NCBI RefSeq assembly: GCF_016801865.2
Contig: NC_068938.1
Span: 82,100,886-82,164,885 of the forward strand
Length of the DNA stretch: 64,000 bases
Direction of reading: 5' to 3'
DNA from: Culex pipiens pallens
Lineage: Eukaryota > Arthropoda > Insecta > Diptera > Culicidae
Shown here: in pieces, positions 45,661-57,240 of the stretch
Position numbering within the stretch: position 1 is the stretch's first letter
Layout of the letters: the number at the start of each line of letters is the position of its first letter
Notes under the pieces: model-generated
Databases searched by the model: none
The model's input: only the letters and a program-made list of their open reading frames with translations
What the model was told of the DNA's origin: nothing
Translations under genes and position numbers: made by a program

Positions 45661-46650
45661 TGATAATTTTTCAATCTATTGTTTATTTTTAAATTATGTA
45701 TTTTTATATTATATTTCAAGAGTGAAAATAACCTTGAAATAATATCAAATTAACCGCACAAGTCGTCGAACAAAAAACAAAAGGTCGAAATAACAAAAGG
45801 TTGAAAAATTAAACAATTGTTGTGAGTTTTCTAAAAAAGAAAATACGAATATTTAAACATTTGCAGAAATAGAAAGACTTCTAAAATATTTGTATACAAA
45901 ATATTTTCCAGCAAAATATTTTTATCCAATTTTTTCGAGAATTTTTCCAGTTGTTCCATAATGACCAGATCTTAAAAACTTAAAATCTTAAAAAAAGAAT
46001 ATCGTATTGAGATTTTTTTTCATTTCTTGAAATTTTATTTATTTTATTGTAATAATATTGTGAGTTATCCTATTCTTTCATATCTGAGCAGTTCTTTTAA
46101 GATGAAAAAAATCTGACTTCTAAAAATATTTTGATTTTTTTCAATTCTTCAAAAACAAACTATTCTTGATTGTCGGAAAATCTTGAGAGTTTTTTTTTTC
46201 ATTATAAGCAAAAAAACTAAAAAAAAACTCTTAATTGTTGTAATATTTTTGAGAGTATTTCCTTTATTTCAAACTTGAGCAGTTCTAGTTCTTTAAAAAA
46301 AGTTTGACTTCTAAAATATTTTGTAAGTTATTCCATACTTCCGACTTCTAAAATAAGTTTTTTTTTATTTGTTTAAATAAATACCTTATCTTGATTGCCA
46401 TTATATTTTTATGAGTTTATCAATTTATAAAAACACCTAAATTTTAAAGAAAATTTAAGTGAAGTTAACAGAAACTCGTTCAAAACACCTTTTCTCAATA
46501 TCTTTTTTCCAATATTTTTGCAATGCAAAACTATCGATTTTTTGGCCTTTCGCCCACTTTTCCATTCGACTTTTGTCCATTCATTTTTTTGTCATTCGAC
46601 CGAGATTTTCTGATTTTGAAGTTTAAAGGTCAAATTTGAGGAGGGGAGCC
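45660..46650. other. AT-rich DNA with recurring 'gacttctaaaatatt' phrases
   Basis: Phrases such as 'ttctaaaatatttt' and 'ttgtgag-ttat-c' recur near 45880, 46060, 46120 and 46310, suggesting an eroded tandem duplication. No gene. Confidence 0.4.
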
Positions 46651-46869
46651 CACAAAGAAAAAAATAATGTAAATTAGGAAGCTTTAATTTTGGAAGGTTG
46701 AATATTACCTCTTTTATGATGTAATATTACCTCAATTTAGACTGAAAAAGTGACATTACACCAGAAAAGTGGTAAAATTACACATTTCCAGAGGTAAAAT
46801 TACACCTTTTTTCTGACATAAAAGATGTACCCCTTCCCAGATGTAATATTACCATGATTTTTTTCTGTG
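46651..46869. mobile_element. CACAG MITE, complete copy, orientation 1
   Basis: 219 bp, CACAAAGAAAAAA and TTTTTTCTGTG ends, TA at the right flank only. It lies 200 bp from, and in opposite orientation to, the copy at 47069-47287. The two are nearly identical apart from orientation. Confidence 0.8.
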
Positions 46870-46974
46870 TACATAAAAGTCTCCATAATGACCATTGTCC
46901 TAAGTCCAAACCTTGTGCAGTTACAGCGGTTTTAAAAATAACACTGGAACGCCCAACGCATGTCCAACTTACAC

Positions 46975-47630
46975 GGACGCCCAAGCCTCCCAAAAAAGTT
47001 AGAACGGTAACTTCAACTCGCTGGTTCTCGGGTATAACTCAACCAATCAAGATGATTCTTTTTTCCTGCACAGAAAAAAAAATCATGGTAATATTACATC
47101 TGGGAAGGGGTACATCTTTTATGTCAGAAAAAAGGTGTAATTTTACCTCTGGAAATGTGTAATTTTACCACTTTTCTGTTGTAATGTCACTTTTTCAGTC
47201 TAAATTGAGGTAAAATTACATCATAAAAGAGGTAATATTCAACCTTCCAAAATTAAAGCTCCCAAATTTACATTATTTTTTTCTGTGTGTGATTTGTTAG
47301 AATGTCTAGATGATCCTAGAACTTTGCAGAACTTAATTTGATCAAATCTTTAATTTTTGCGATCAAAAACATCGTTCCACCTTTTTTAAAACGACTGCCT
47401 CCGCGGAATCTTTGGCGAATTTTTTTTTACACGCGAAAAAAAAAGTTGGAACGATGTTTTTGATCGCAAAAATTAAAGATTTGATCAAATTAAGTTCTGC
47501 AAAGTTCTAGGATCATCTAGACATTCTAACAAATCACTGGAAAAAAGAATCATCTTGATTGGTTGAGTTATGCCCGAGAACCAGCGAGTTGAAGTTACCG
47601 TTCCAACTTTTTTGGAGCCTTGGGCGTTGG
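46975..47630. mobile_element. Foldback element, left arm split by a MITE
   Basis: The right arm 47445-47630 mirrors 47290-47381 and then 46975-47066, the break being exactly the MITE at 47069-47287. Shared pieces include 'ttaatttttgcgatcaaaaa', 'ctagatgatcctagaacttt' and 'ttcaactcgctggttctcgg'. Arms are about 185 bp, with a centre of about 63 bp. Confidence 0.85.
47069..47287. mobile_element. CACAG MITE inserted in a foldback arm
   Basis: 219 bp, CACAGAAAAAAAA and TTTTTTCTGTG ends, TG on both sides (47067-47068 and 47288-47289). The uninterrupted right arm of the foldback shows the approximate empty site. Confidence 0.85.
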
Positions 47631-47639
47631 AATGATAAA

Positions 47640-48510
47640 AATGTTGAAAAAAATGGTTTTTTGATGGTTTTTGACAATTTCTTTATGACAGACTTGATTT
47701 TTCAGTCTCGTAAATATTTTTACCGGAAAGCTCGTTGAATTTTCCAGTTTTGGGCTGGAATTGCTCCTTTAAATTTTTGTCATGCATTCAAAATCAAATA
47801 TGAATTTCACGAATAAATAATTGTTAACATTGAAAATAGGACAATTAGTTTCTGAGTAATAGGCATTTGAAAATTTAGTGTTTTTTCACTTAAAATACTT
47901 CAATTTTATTGTTTCCGTTTATTTGAGTTTCTGCATCTCATTGGCCTTAAAAATAAAAGTAATAATGATTTTTTCTCAACATAGAACTTAAAGTGATCAT
48001 AGCAAGAAAACGGTGCATTAAAAAAAACCAATTTGTTCATAAAAAATCATGTAACATTATGTTTTTGCATGAAAATCCTTCATTTTTTCAAAACAATTAT
48101 TTTTTCTTTTAAATTTGACTTCCCAGTAAAACGTTTGCCCATACTTCTCTATGGATCAAAATATTTATTAAAATTTTTCGAAAATCTTTAAATACTGCTT
48201 GAGGGAATTTAACTATTAGTATAAAAAAGTAAATTAAAACATTTTGTATGTCTATGTAACTATTTTTCCTAGCATAGACTTAACTAACTCATACAACTTT
48301 ACCGAAGACATCAAATCGATCAGAAAATTCCTTCTCAAGATACGGATTTTCAAATATTTACATACAATTTTTGTAATTGTATTGTTTGGGCAAACTAATG
48401 ATGCAAAATGGCTGCATTAGTCATAGGAAAGTTTGAGTCAAATTACAAAAAATACAAAAAAATGTGAAATCGTGGAGGATTGCTCTGAACCAAAGATCCT
48501 AAGTTTGAAA
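47640..48510. repeat. Family E fragment
   Basis: It ends with 'catacaactttaccgaagac', 'atcaaatcgatcagaaaatt' and 'gatgcaaaatggctgc', the family E terminal order. The body is A/T-rich and non-coding. Confidence 0.6.
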
Positions 48511-48589
48511 CATATTTTTATCAGTTTCTGAAACTAACGAAAATGTTGCAAAGCAAATCATGCTTTGACTAGAATATCAGAAAGCTTAA

Positions 48590-48860
48590 GCTTCGGAAAA
48601 TTTCACTTCGGGTCAACTTAGCCAAAATGACGAAGATGAAATATTGAGAAAAGGCATTTGGCCTTCAAACAGGTAAACAACCAATCAAATTTCACTAAAA
48701 TGGGATCGCAGAACTCGAAATTGATGTGAAAAGTAAGAAAATAAAAAAAATGTCAAAAACATTTTTCTGTTCATAAATCGTTTGTCCCAAGTCTCACAAA
48801 CCTTCGAATAATGGAACTTCTGGAAAAAATATTAAAAAAATCGAGTCTGGATTGTAATGT
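48590..48860. mobile_element. Decayed pogo-like MITE
   Basis: 'cttcggaaaatttcacttcg' near 48593 and 'cgagtctggattgta' near 48843 match the two ends of the intact element at 62949-63334, with the interior 'aatgggatcgcagaactcga' near 48699 also shared. Confidence 0.65.
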
Positions 48861-49249
48861 TCAGATTGGAAAACATTAAAGTCAGAACAAATAGTTCAAA
48901 AATTAGCAGTGTTAGCAGTAGTGTTATTCCAACAACATCCAAAACAATCATCTTATTTGCATGCATTTTCAGTTGAAAAGATTTCGTAGTACACAGTAAA
49001 ATAATGCTTATATTACACCCACATTAGAAAGATTTTGAGTCAGAAAGAATGTGTAATATTGCCTCATTTTTTATGTGTAATTGAACAAAACGGGTCCACG
49101 TTATTTGTAGATGGTCCCGAGATGGTTTCCGAATTGAAAGCAAATAATATATTATACTTAATTTTTTCAATTCAATTCGGTTTTATTGGTGAATAATCAA
49201 GATACAATGAGTTATTTTGAAGTGCATAACAGAGTTTTGGAGTTCCTTT

Positions 49250-50480
49250 CAACTGTGTGTTAAATCTCAATCCATTTTGGAACGATTTTTTCTTTAACTA
49301 AGGCACTAGCAAGAGTAAGAAAAAACTCTTGCTAGTGCCTATATTATACTTAAAAAATAGTCTTAACAATGATTTTAGAAACAAGTTCGCTACTTTAGTA
49401 CACCTCTGCCTCTCTGAGTCATGCTCTCGTCGTTGCCGGCTCTCGGTTGGATAATTTAAATTCTTGCTGACCAACTTCTCCTTAATCCGAGACAACGCAA
49501 CGTCCATTTCACCGCATCGTGAGCACCCATCTCGTCCACAGATAAGCTTGGCCACAATAATCGGTTTGATGCCGCGAGGGTCTCCCCCTTTGCCGTCCCA
49601 GCTAGAACCACACACGGGAGACTGCGCCCATCATCCGGATGGATAATTGTTATTTTCGGACCTCGGCTCACGAATCACTCCAGCGGGGTGACTATCGTAC
49701 ACACCAACGAGGGAAGTTACACTCTCTGACAAGTTTGTCCGTGATGCTGACATCGAGTGAAAAGCCGATGCTCTAACAAGAAATGCAATTCCATTTGATA
49801 ATCAAAAAAATAAAAGTTAAAATTTTTGGACAATCATAACACCACTTTGCTGTTTGGAGGTGACCAGAGAACATCATCGAATGTCAGAGGCTTCCTGTTT
49901 GGGTGTAGCCAGCAAGCATGACCAAATTTAACCAACGCACACACCCAGTTTTAATGAATCTGGATGACTGAGCTTTTATAATGAGATAAAACCCGTTTCG
50001 GGGAAAGGGAGCGTTCCAGAATCCCGCGGAGGAAGAGTCACGCGCCGTGGGATTAAATCTGGAATCCGTTCGCAGCGTTCCATGGCGTACGAATCTCTTC
50101 CAAGACGTTGTTCCTAGAAGCAGACCTTGATCGCACATGATCGATAGTAGACAATAACTTGTCATAACTGATGAGACGCAGTCACACCACTTTGTCTCTG
50201 GGAATCAAGCATCGCCCAGACAAAGCTTCTTGATGACCCTTTGTACCTCTGAACTAACAACTTCCAGTATTGATCCAGGTCTGTCCCGCCATGCGTCAAC
50301 GCACGATTATTGAAGGTTTGCCAAGTGGGTAAACAGTTGTGAAGTTTAAAAAACGTCAACAAATAGGATTTATGTCGCGTTTCCGCGTTCACACCTCCAG
50401 AAGATCGGTATGTACTCGATGTCGGTAAATACCTTCCGACTTAGACTTCTACCGCAACTACTTGAGAAGTACACTCAGTT
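49250..50480. other. Repeat-poor island, no gene recognised
   Basis: It starts after 'aggcactagcaagagt'/'actcttgctagtgcct' at 49301-49340, a small perfect palindrome. Minus frames of 71-105 codons (49298-50392) show no domain and no shared splice structure. Confidence 0.4.
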
Positions 50481-50547
50481 CCTTTCATAATCAAGACTGT
50501 CTTGGAGCTTTCAAATAAATTATACAAAACATGTTTAATGTAATTAC

Positions 50548-51538
50548 TAGGGTGGGTACGTTTTTCAAAAAGTTCTCGGATCAAGTTTTAGTATGGTTCC
50601 CCTTGTAGGGCATGCCCATAGGGACTTTCATGCCAAATATCAGCTCATTTGGTTGTAAACTGGCTGCGCGCATCAGGGTTAAAGTTTACATGGGAATTAC
50701 TATGGGAAATTGGAACTTTTTGTTCAAACGCTCCTACAGGTCTGGGAAAATCACGCGCCAACTTCTGGTATGGTCAGGCTTATGGGGAATGGTCTGGAGA
50801 ACACTTTTCCCGAAGAGAGCATATGGATTCGTTGTCCCTAGACCTGGCGCATCGGCAAACAATCCGATGTCTCCGGAATCAACGGTTTTCCCTCAAAAAG
50901 CATAAAATTTTCCTTAGCATGCTATGAAAGCTTGATGAACACCGCGACGCCATACGTCAGGCAGCTACCACGTGGGTGAGAAACGGCTGGAATATTCAAT
51001 TGCAAACCTTCTTTTAACTAGAAAATGATCATTTCGAGTAATCCTGATATTATTTAGTCGAATTCAGAATCTTTGCATAGCAAATTTGTATTTTTTTGCA
51101 AATATTTCAACCACGTGGTAGCTGCCTGACGTATGGCGTCGCGGTGTGCATCAAGCTTTCATAGCATGCTAAGGAAAATTTGATGCTTTTTGAGGGAAAA
51201 CCGTTGATTCCGGAGACATCGGATTGTTTGCCGATGCGCCAGGTCTAGGGACAACGAATCCATATGCTCTCTTCGGAAAAAGTGTTCTCCAGACCATTCC
51301 CCATAAGCCTGACCATACCAGAAGTTGGCGCGTGATTTTCCCAGACCTGTAGGAGCGTTTGAACAAAAAGTTCCAATTTCCCATAGTAATTCCCATGTAA
51401 ACTTTAACCCTGATGCGCGCAGCCAGTTTACAACCAAATGAGCTGATATTTGGCATGAAAGTCCCTATGGGCATGCCCTACAAGGGGAACCATACTAAAA
51501 CTTGATCCGAGAACTTTTTGAAAAACGTACCCACCCTA
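50548..51538. mobile_element. 991-bp near-perfect palindromic element, 428-bp arms
   Basis: Arms 50548-50975 and 51111-51538 are reverse complements of equal length. I found three substitutions and no gaps between them by eye. The spacer is 135 bp of unrelated AT-rich DNA. The ends are TAGGGTGGGTACG. GTAATTAC lies on both sides (50540-50547 and 51539-51546) and fits the hAT 8-bp pattern, though being a palindrome itself it could also belong to the inverted repeat around a TA duplication. A roughly 97-codon frame occurs identically on both strands and is a by-product of the symmetry. Transcription would give a long hairpin. Confidence 0.9.
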
Positions 51539-51546
51539 GTAATTAC

Positions 51547-52005
51547 TATAATCTTAAATAAATGCATCATCTACAGGGCAACTGAGTGTGTGCTGAGTGC
51601 TTTAGGCTCGAAGAGGGCTTGCCTCGGTATGCCCGCCCCTCGGTATGCGACAAGGTATGAAGGTCACACAGTACTTAGCACATTGTCGGTGAAATTGATC
51701 CACCGATGAAAAGTAAGAGCTTCCCTTCCAACGAGAGTGGTTTATGGGATGCCAAGCTGTCGTGGGAATTGGTTCAAAATGCATTTAAAAATAGCTTTAT
51801 TCGTACTAGATTTTTTCAAAGATAAGTAAAACATTTCTAAAGTTTATCTTGTAAGAAAGAGAAAATCTTAATTATAAATTAAAAGTATCATAAAATGCTT
51901 GCATCATAATATATGTAATATATTTCATCCTTTTGTTAAAAGAATTCAAAACTATATTAAAATATCGTAAAAATTATTTATTATCATATCGTATTACGAT
52001 TTACC
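51547..52005. other. Short GC-balanced patch then AT-rich DNA
   Basis: No gene recognised. 'gaagagggcttgcctcggta' near 51612 and the following 180 bp are repeat-free. Confidence 0.35.
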
Positions 52006-52009
52006 GAAC

Positions 52010-52490
52010 CATCAAGAAGTAAAATAGTAGTTTATGCAACAAGTTGCGAAAAGAGGATTTTTTCAGCACGAGTCGTACATTTATCCAACGAGGTTTACCG
52101 AGTTGGATAAATACGACGAGTGATGAAAAAATCAAGTCTTGCAACGAGTTCCATACAACGTTTTTTGCAATTCCGAAAACACCCTTTAAACAGAATTATA
52201 GGATAAATGTCCATGCATTGAGTCAATAAATCGTTTAATTCAGAATTTTTTTTAAAAGTATAACTTAAAGAAACAAGTGCTGAAAAGTTCAACTTTTTAG
52301 CATCCATTTGAGTGCTGAAAAGTAGAACTTTTCAGCATTTGTTTTGAAAAGGGTTACTATTCGATTCTGCTATGTTTGGTACAGAAAAGTAGGCGGTTTC
52401 GTCGTTCAAGAATTACAGGAAAAGTAAGTAGTTTCACGACGGAATTGCAAAAAAATACATTTCACATCATACTGAATACTGTTATCGAAA
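52010..52490. repeat. Dispersed 'cgagtcgtac' repeat
   Basis: 'cacgagtcgtacatttatcc' and 'ggataaatacgacgagtg' are inverted around 'gaggtttaccgag'. 'tttttgcaattccgaaaaca' and 'aagtgctgaaaagt' follow. Same family as 33285-34200. Confidence 0.65.
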
Positions 52491-52909
52491 TCAATTTTTT
52501 TAATGCAATAAGTTTTATTGAACAAAAACCATAATTAAGACTTAGACTTAGACTTATCAAATTTTGAACCCGAGCTTATTATTTAAAAATAATCAAATAT
52601 CTGCATTCAGTGCCAATAGAAATTATATTGGATAATTTCTCAATCCTTCCATAGACCGACTACGAAATTACGGAAAAGTAAATTTTATGTCAGACTTACT
52701 GCTGTTACAGCTTATCGCAGTTTTGGATAAATCTACAAAATCCCTAAATTTTAAAACATTTTATATGTGACTTAAAATATTTTTAAAAGATTGGACATTA
52801 TATTTACGAATATGTTTTTGTTAAAATCGAAATAAATTTTGATATTTTACTTTAAAGCATTTCTCTACGAAATCGGTCTTTTTTTTAATTTTTGTATTTT
52901 TTAATCCGA

Positions 52910-54965
52910 CTGAAACCTTTTTGGTGCCTTCTGTATGCCTAAAGGAGCCATTTTGCATCATTAGTTTGTCTATATAATTTTCGATACAAATTTGACAGCT
53001 GTCCATACAAAAATGGTATATGAAAATTCAAAAATCTGTATCTTTTGAAGGAATTTTTTGATTGATTTGGTGTCTTCGGTAAAGTTGTAGGAATGGATAA
53101 GGACTACACTGAAAAAAAAATTACACGGTAAAAAAATTGGTGATTTTTAATTTTACTTTTTGTTACTAAAACTTGATCTGCAAAAAAACACAATTTTTAT
53201 TTTTCTTTATGTATGTCTCCTAAGGACACCAAATGCCAGCTTTTCAGAAATTTCCAGAATAGGCAAAAAATCCTTGACCGAGTTAAGATTTTTTTAATCA
53301 ATACTGATTTTTTAAAGAATCGAAATATTGGTCGCAAAAATTTGTCAACTTCATTTTTCGATGCAAAAACGAATTTGCAATCAAAAAGTAATTTGATGAA
53401 ATTTTGATAAAGTGCACCGTTTTCAAGTTATAACCATTTTTAGATAACCTTTTTTGAAAATAGTCGTAGTTATTCATTTTTCTTTAAATTAGTTGAAGAG
53501 GTGATTTTTTTTCAAATATTTTGCTTTCCTGAACTTTGTTTAGATGCTGAGATATTGCCATGCAAAGATTTAAAAACAGGAAAATTGATGTTTTCTAAGT
53601 CTCACCCGAACAAACCACCATTTTCTAATGTCGATATCTCAACAATTAATGATCCGATTTTCAGTGTTAAAATATAAAACAGTTGTGAAACATTCCGATC
53701 TTTTGAAAATAATATTTTCAATTTTTTCAAATCAAGACTAACATTTTAAATGGGCGTAATATTAAATGTTGAATGTGAAAAAAAGTGAATTTAAAAATCG
53801 GCAAACATAGGGGAGAGTGGGGAGACTTGATCCCCTTTTTTTGTATCGCACATAACTCTGTCAATTTCTCACAAAGCTATAAACTTTTTGCATGAATTGA
53901 AAGCTTAAACATTCAACTATGTTTGACTGATAAGGGTATTTCATCAGATGAACTTTTTGAATCATGCCAAGCGTTTTAAAAAAATATTTTAAACCGGCAT
54001 TTTAAAAATGTTAGGGGTAACTTGATCCCCCTTTCAACATTTTGAAGAAATCTTAAGCAAAATGTGTCTTATTCATCCAAACTATTAATTTTCTATAAGT
54101 TACAGCAATTTCACATTAAACCTGTACGTTTGTGTTCAAAATATAATAAGTTTAGTATGTAAAATATTTAAAAACTTAAAATATTATTTTTTAGACCAAA
54201 ATTAAGCATGTTAACAAAAGCTGGAAATTTTTGTTTACAAAACTTTTGAAAAAAGGTTCAAACTGCAGTAAGTTATGTACAACTATACTAAAGGAAACTA
54301 TGTATGAAAACCCAGCCCAATTAATTATTCTTGAGGCTGATTTTAGTGACTGTAAAAATGCAGGGATCAAGTCTCCCTAAACGCACTTATTTTAACAATT
54401 GATTGTAAAAATAGTATGACGATAAATTTAACATCAAATGCGTAAGGGTTTTGGAGTTGATAAGTTTATCAAACAATTCATGTATAAAAAATATTTTTTT
54501 GAATCATTTTTGAGTGTTTTCTAAACATATCAAAACAACGAAAAAAAGATCTCTTGGAAGTTTTTTGAAGCTCGTTTTAGAAAAATGGGTGTAACTCAAT
54601 CTAATTTTTTTAAAAATTTTTTCTTTGTTTTCTACAATGAGTTTTAGTTAATTTCGCACAACTTTCTAGAACAAAGCTAATTGTTTTACCCACATGCTGA
54701 CGAGATACAGGCTTGGGATCAAGTGTCCCCGGGGATCAAGTCTCCCCACTCTCCCCTATCCGTGTTCTTGTTTTTTTCTAAATAGGCCTCATCAATACCT
54801 ACAACTTTGCCGGACACAACCAAATCGATCAGAAAATTCTTTCAAAAATAACAAAAAAAAATTACAAAGTTTGAACCAAATACAAAAATACAAAAAATTA
54901 AAATGTTAAAAATCAGCCGATTTCGTAGAGAATTGCACTGCTTTGGACAATCTAGTCAAAATCTG
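52910..54965. repeat. Family E copy interrupted by a TA element
   Basis: The left part (52910-53807: 'ccattttgcatcattagttt', 'gatttggtgtcttcggtaaa') and the right part (54759-54965: 'cctacaactttgccggacac', 'caaatcgatcagaaaattct') are inverted relative to each other, as in 41020-43255. The insertion is 53810-54756. Confidence 0.65.
53810..54756. mobile_element. 947-bp TA-flanked DNA element (GGGGAGAGTGGG ends)
   Basis: GGGGAGAGTGGGGAGACTTG at the left is mirrored by CAAGTCTCCCCACTCTCCCC at the right, about 26 bp perfect. TA occurs on both sides (53808-53809 and 54757-54758). 'ggggatcaagt' recurs just inside the right end, and inverted 'cttgatccccc' lies near 54020. There is no transposase frame. 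Tc1/mariner-like by its duplication. Confidence 0.85.
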
Positions 54966-55089
54966 TATTTTATCAATTTTCGTCTTATTGAAACATGTCA
55001 CCAAAGTTAATTTATTTTTAGACTAACAGTTGCAAAAACTTTCATCAAAATAATTGACATCAATCTTATATATTATACTTAGAAAATGT

Positions 55090-56094
55090 AACACTATTAA
55101 TTTCATAAAAGGACTAACAAGCCCTAATGAATTCAAAATTTATTAGGCAATTCAAAAACATTGCCCAGCAAGTAGAAAAATGTTCAAGTAAACACCATGC
55201 CAAGGAACTCGGAACTGTTCCGCAAATTGCCCATCAAAGGTATCATCAAGCAATATCAAGTAATCAGTATCTTATCGCGATTGCCGCAGTTCCGCAGTCG
55301 CTGACCGATTACGGGGCACAACGAGAGTGACAACAACCAACCAAGCACTGAGCACCCTAACCTCAGACAACCCTGTCAATTAACGCGTGCCCGGAAAATG
55401 TCCAAAAGCTCGCGCACTTAACTCAGACAAAACGCTTTTCCACCTTCACTTTTATTTTTCACGCGTGGAATATTGGTTGCGTGCAAATTTATCCTTTTAA
55501 TTTGTACAGTTCACCGCACGCGGTCAAAAATATGATTTCTTCAACGGAAAACACTGAGTTATCAAAAACGCCCCTCTAATGGTCTAAATGGTCAAACCTA
55601 TTCAAAACTCTGTTAAAACCTGGTGAAAATCTGTCGGCAATCTTTCATTAATTGACCGGCCGGTGTGATCTTGATGAAGTGGCCGGGGCACTACCCTTTT
55701 CCACCTCTCTCGGTGGGGTACATATAATTGCTGAATTTATTGTTCGGCTCGAGGTAAATTGAAATTGATACAGTTTGCTTTTTACTCTTTTTTTCGAGCT
55801 TACACATCCGTCGTCATCATTGCCTGTACGAAGCGGCCAAAGAAAGAGAAAAGAAAGGAAAGCTGCAGTTCGGAACAAGTTGAAAAATGCATTTTTATTG
55901 TTGGTAAAAAGTGATAAATCTTTATGACTCGAAATAAAGCATGTGACCACATCACAACATTGAACGCCGCCACTGGTGAGTTGGTTTTCTCGACGCGTGA
56001 GTTTGGGCGAGGAACGGATTATTTGCGAATTCGAATATTGCACTTGATGCAAAGGAGACGGAGTAACAGGTGTTTGTAGTACTGAACAAAAAAT
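55090..56094. other. Repeat-poor island, no gene recognised
   Basis: GC-balanced from 55170 to 56050. A 134-codon minus frame (55648-56052) lacks any recognised domain, and its strand-mate is also partly open. Confidence 0.4.
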
Positions 56095-56109
56095 AATCTC
56101 TATAATAGA

Positions 56110-56719
56110 CCTTACTTACAAGGATCACATTGAAAGTATCCAGGTTAAATGTAACAAATATATTAATTCTAGACTTTGTCTCAAGAATAAACTGTTAATT
56201 TATAAACAAATTTTCAGACCTGCCATACTTTATGCTGTGCCGATCTGGACAAGCTGCTGCTTAACAAGGAAGAAAAAACTTCAGAGGATTCAGAACAAAA
56301 TTCTGAAAATGATTCTGAAACTTCCTCCCTGGTTCACTGCCCATGTTCGCATAAATGTCCCATATGCAAAAACAGCAAGCTGAGAAAAACGCATTTGAAG
56401 TATGTCCCATACATAAGGCTACGTGTTAAATTTTCGCAAAAAAACTGGATTTCCTCCTGATATCTAGAACAAAGTACTGGATGTTATATGCTCTTTCGAA
56501 AGAGCACACAATTTTGAACCAAACTGCATCAATAACTCGAAATCGATGAAAATGCATATGGGACATTTATGCGATCAGGGGCAGTTCAGCACCAGTGAAC
56601 TTCATCAATTAGCCGAAGTTGACACTTTGGATGTTATGTCCAATAAGATAATTGATGCATTTCGACAAAAATCATTGCAGTCTTCAGCTGCATTGATCCG
56701 CTCTTTATATAGTTTATAA
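56110..56719 (+). pseudogene. C-terminal reverse transcriptase fragment of the Jockey-like LINE
   Basis: From 56111 the frame reads through LTYKDHIES, then RPAILYAVPIWTSCC and QRIQNKILKMILKLPPWF. This is the post-palm 'thumb' segment conserved in Jockey-clade enzymes and close to mosquito Juan elements as I remember them. At 56336 the MITE intervenes. After it the same protein resumes with STSELHQLAEVDTLDVMSNK and ends at the TAA at 56717-56719. The catalytic domain is absent because of 5' truncation, so it cannot be active. Apart from the MITE I saw no frameshift, which suggests a young insertion. Confidence 0.85.
56337..56584. mobile_element. 248-bp MITE (CTGCCC ends), copy 2, inside a LINE ORF
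   Basis: CTGCCCATGTTCGCATAAAT and ATTTATGCGATCAGGGGCAG ends. TTCA is duplicated at 56333-56336 and 56585-56588. The LINE reading frame continues correctly when one TTCA is counted, so both the element borders and the 4-bp duplication are fixed precisely. Confidence 0.95.
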
Positions 56720-57076
56720 GTTAGTTTTAAGGTATCCCTTTTCCCTTTTGTAAATGTAGGACCTTCTACATTTGAAACCACTGAATAGCGAAAGCTACAA
56801 TATTTCATGAATAAATGAAAGTTGCTAATATTTAAAATTGAGGTGAAAAGTCATCGATTGTGATTGGATACTCAATAATATTTTAACTGAATGAATGTAC
56901 ATGGATGAAAAAAAATCTGAATAAATATAAATTAAAAAAAAATCTCTATAATAGATATATGAAACTCAAAAATTCAAATAAATGAACTAAATTAATAATA
57001 GTTATAGGTTTGTAGGTTTGACTTGATTAAAAACAACTTTTCAATAATTTACAAAATGCATTGCTTTGGAGTCAAC

Positions 57077-57156
57077 TAATCGTCGCTTGTGTGTTTTTTT
57101 GTGACGCGTCCTATCTCTTCCATCAGACGTGTCACAAGATAGCACACAAGCGACGA
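57077..57156. mobile_element. 80-bp palindromic MITE fragment
   Basis: 'taatcgtcgcttgtgtg' is mirrored by 'cacacaagcgacgatg'. 'gtgac'/'gtcac' also pair. Phrases such as 'gtgcgacaagatagcacg' near 59820 may be a relative. Confidence 0.6.
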
Positions 57157-57240
57157 TGTACATATATATTTTTACGCCCCCTATATCTCAACATTAGTGT
57201 ACCTAATTCTATGCAATGCCAAGCAAAATACAAAAAAAAA

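Larger units (their letters stand above)
56110..56940 (+). mobile_element. 5'-truncated Jockey-clade LINE (Juan-like)
   Basis: A 15-bp duplication, aatctctataataga, lies at 56095-56109 and 56941-56955. The element ends in an A-rich tail. It starts inside the reverse-transcriptase ORF, as 5'-truncated LINE copies do, and keeps the 3' UTR. The interior is interrupted at 56337-56584 by the 248-bp MITE. Confidence 0.9.

Noticed and set aside
50612..51474. Matching frames of about 100 codons on both strands as a duplicated gene
   Set aside because: The palindrome makes the same frame appear on each strand; no domain or coding bias is visible.
55648..56052. 134-codon minus-strand frame as a gene
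   Set aside because: No recognisable domain, signal or splice context; left as part of an anonymous island.
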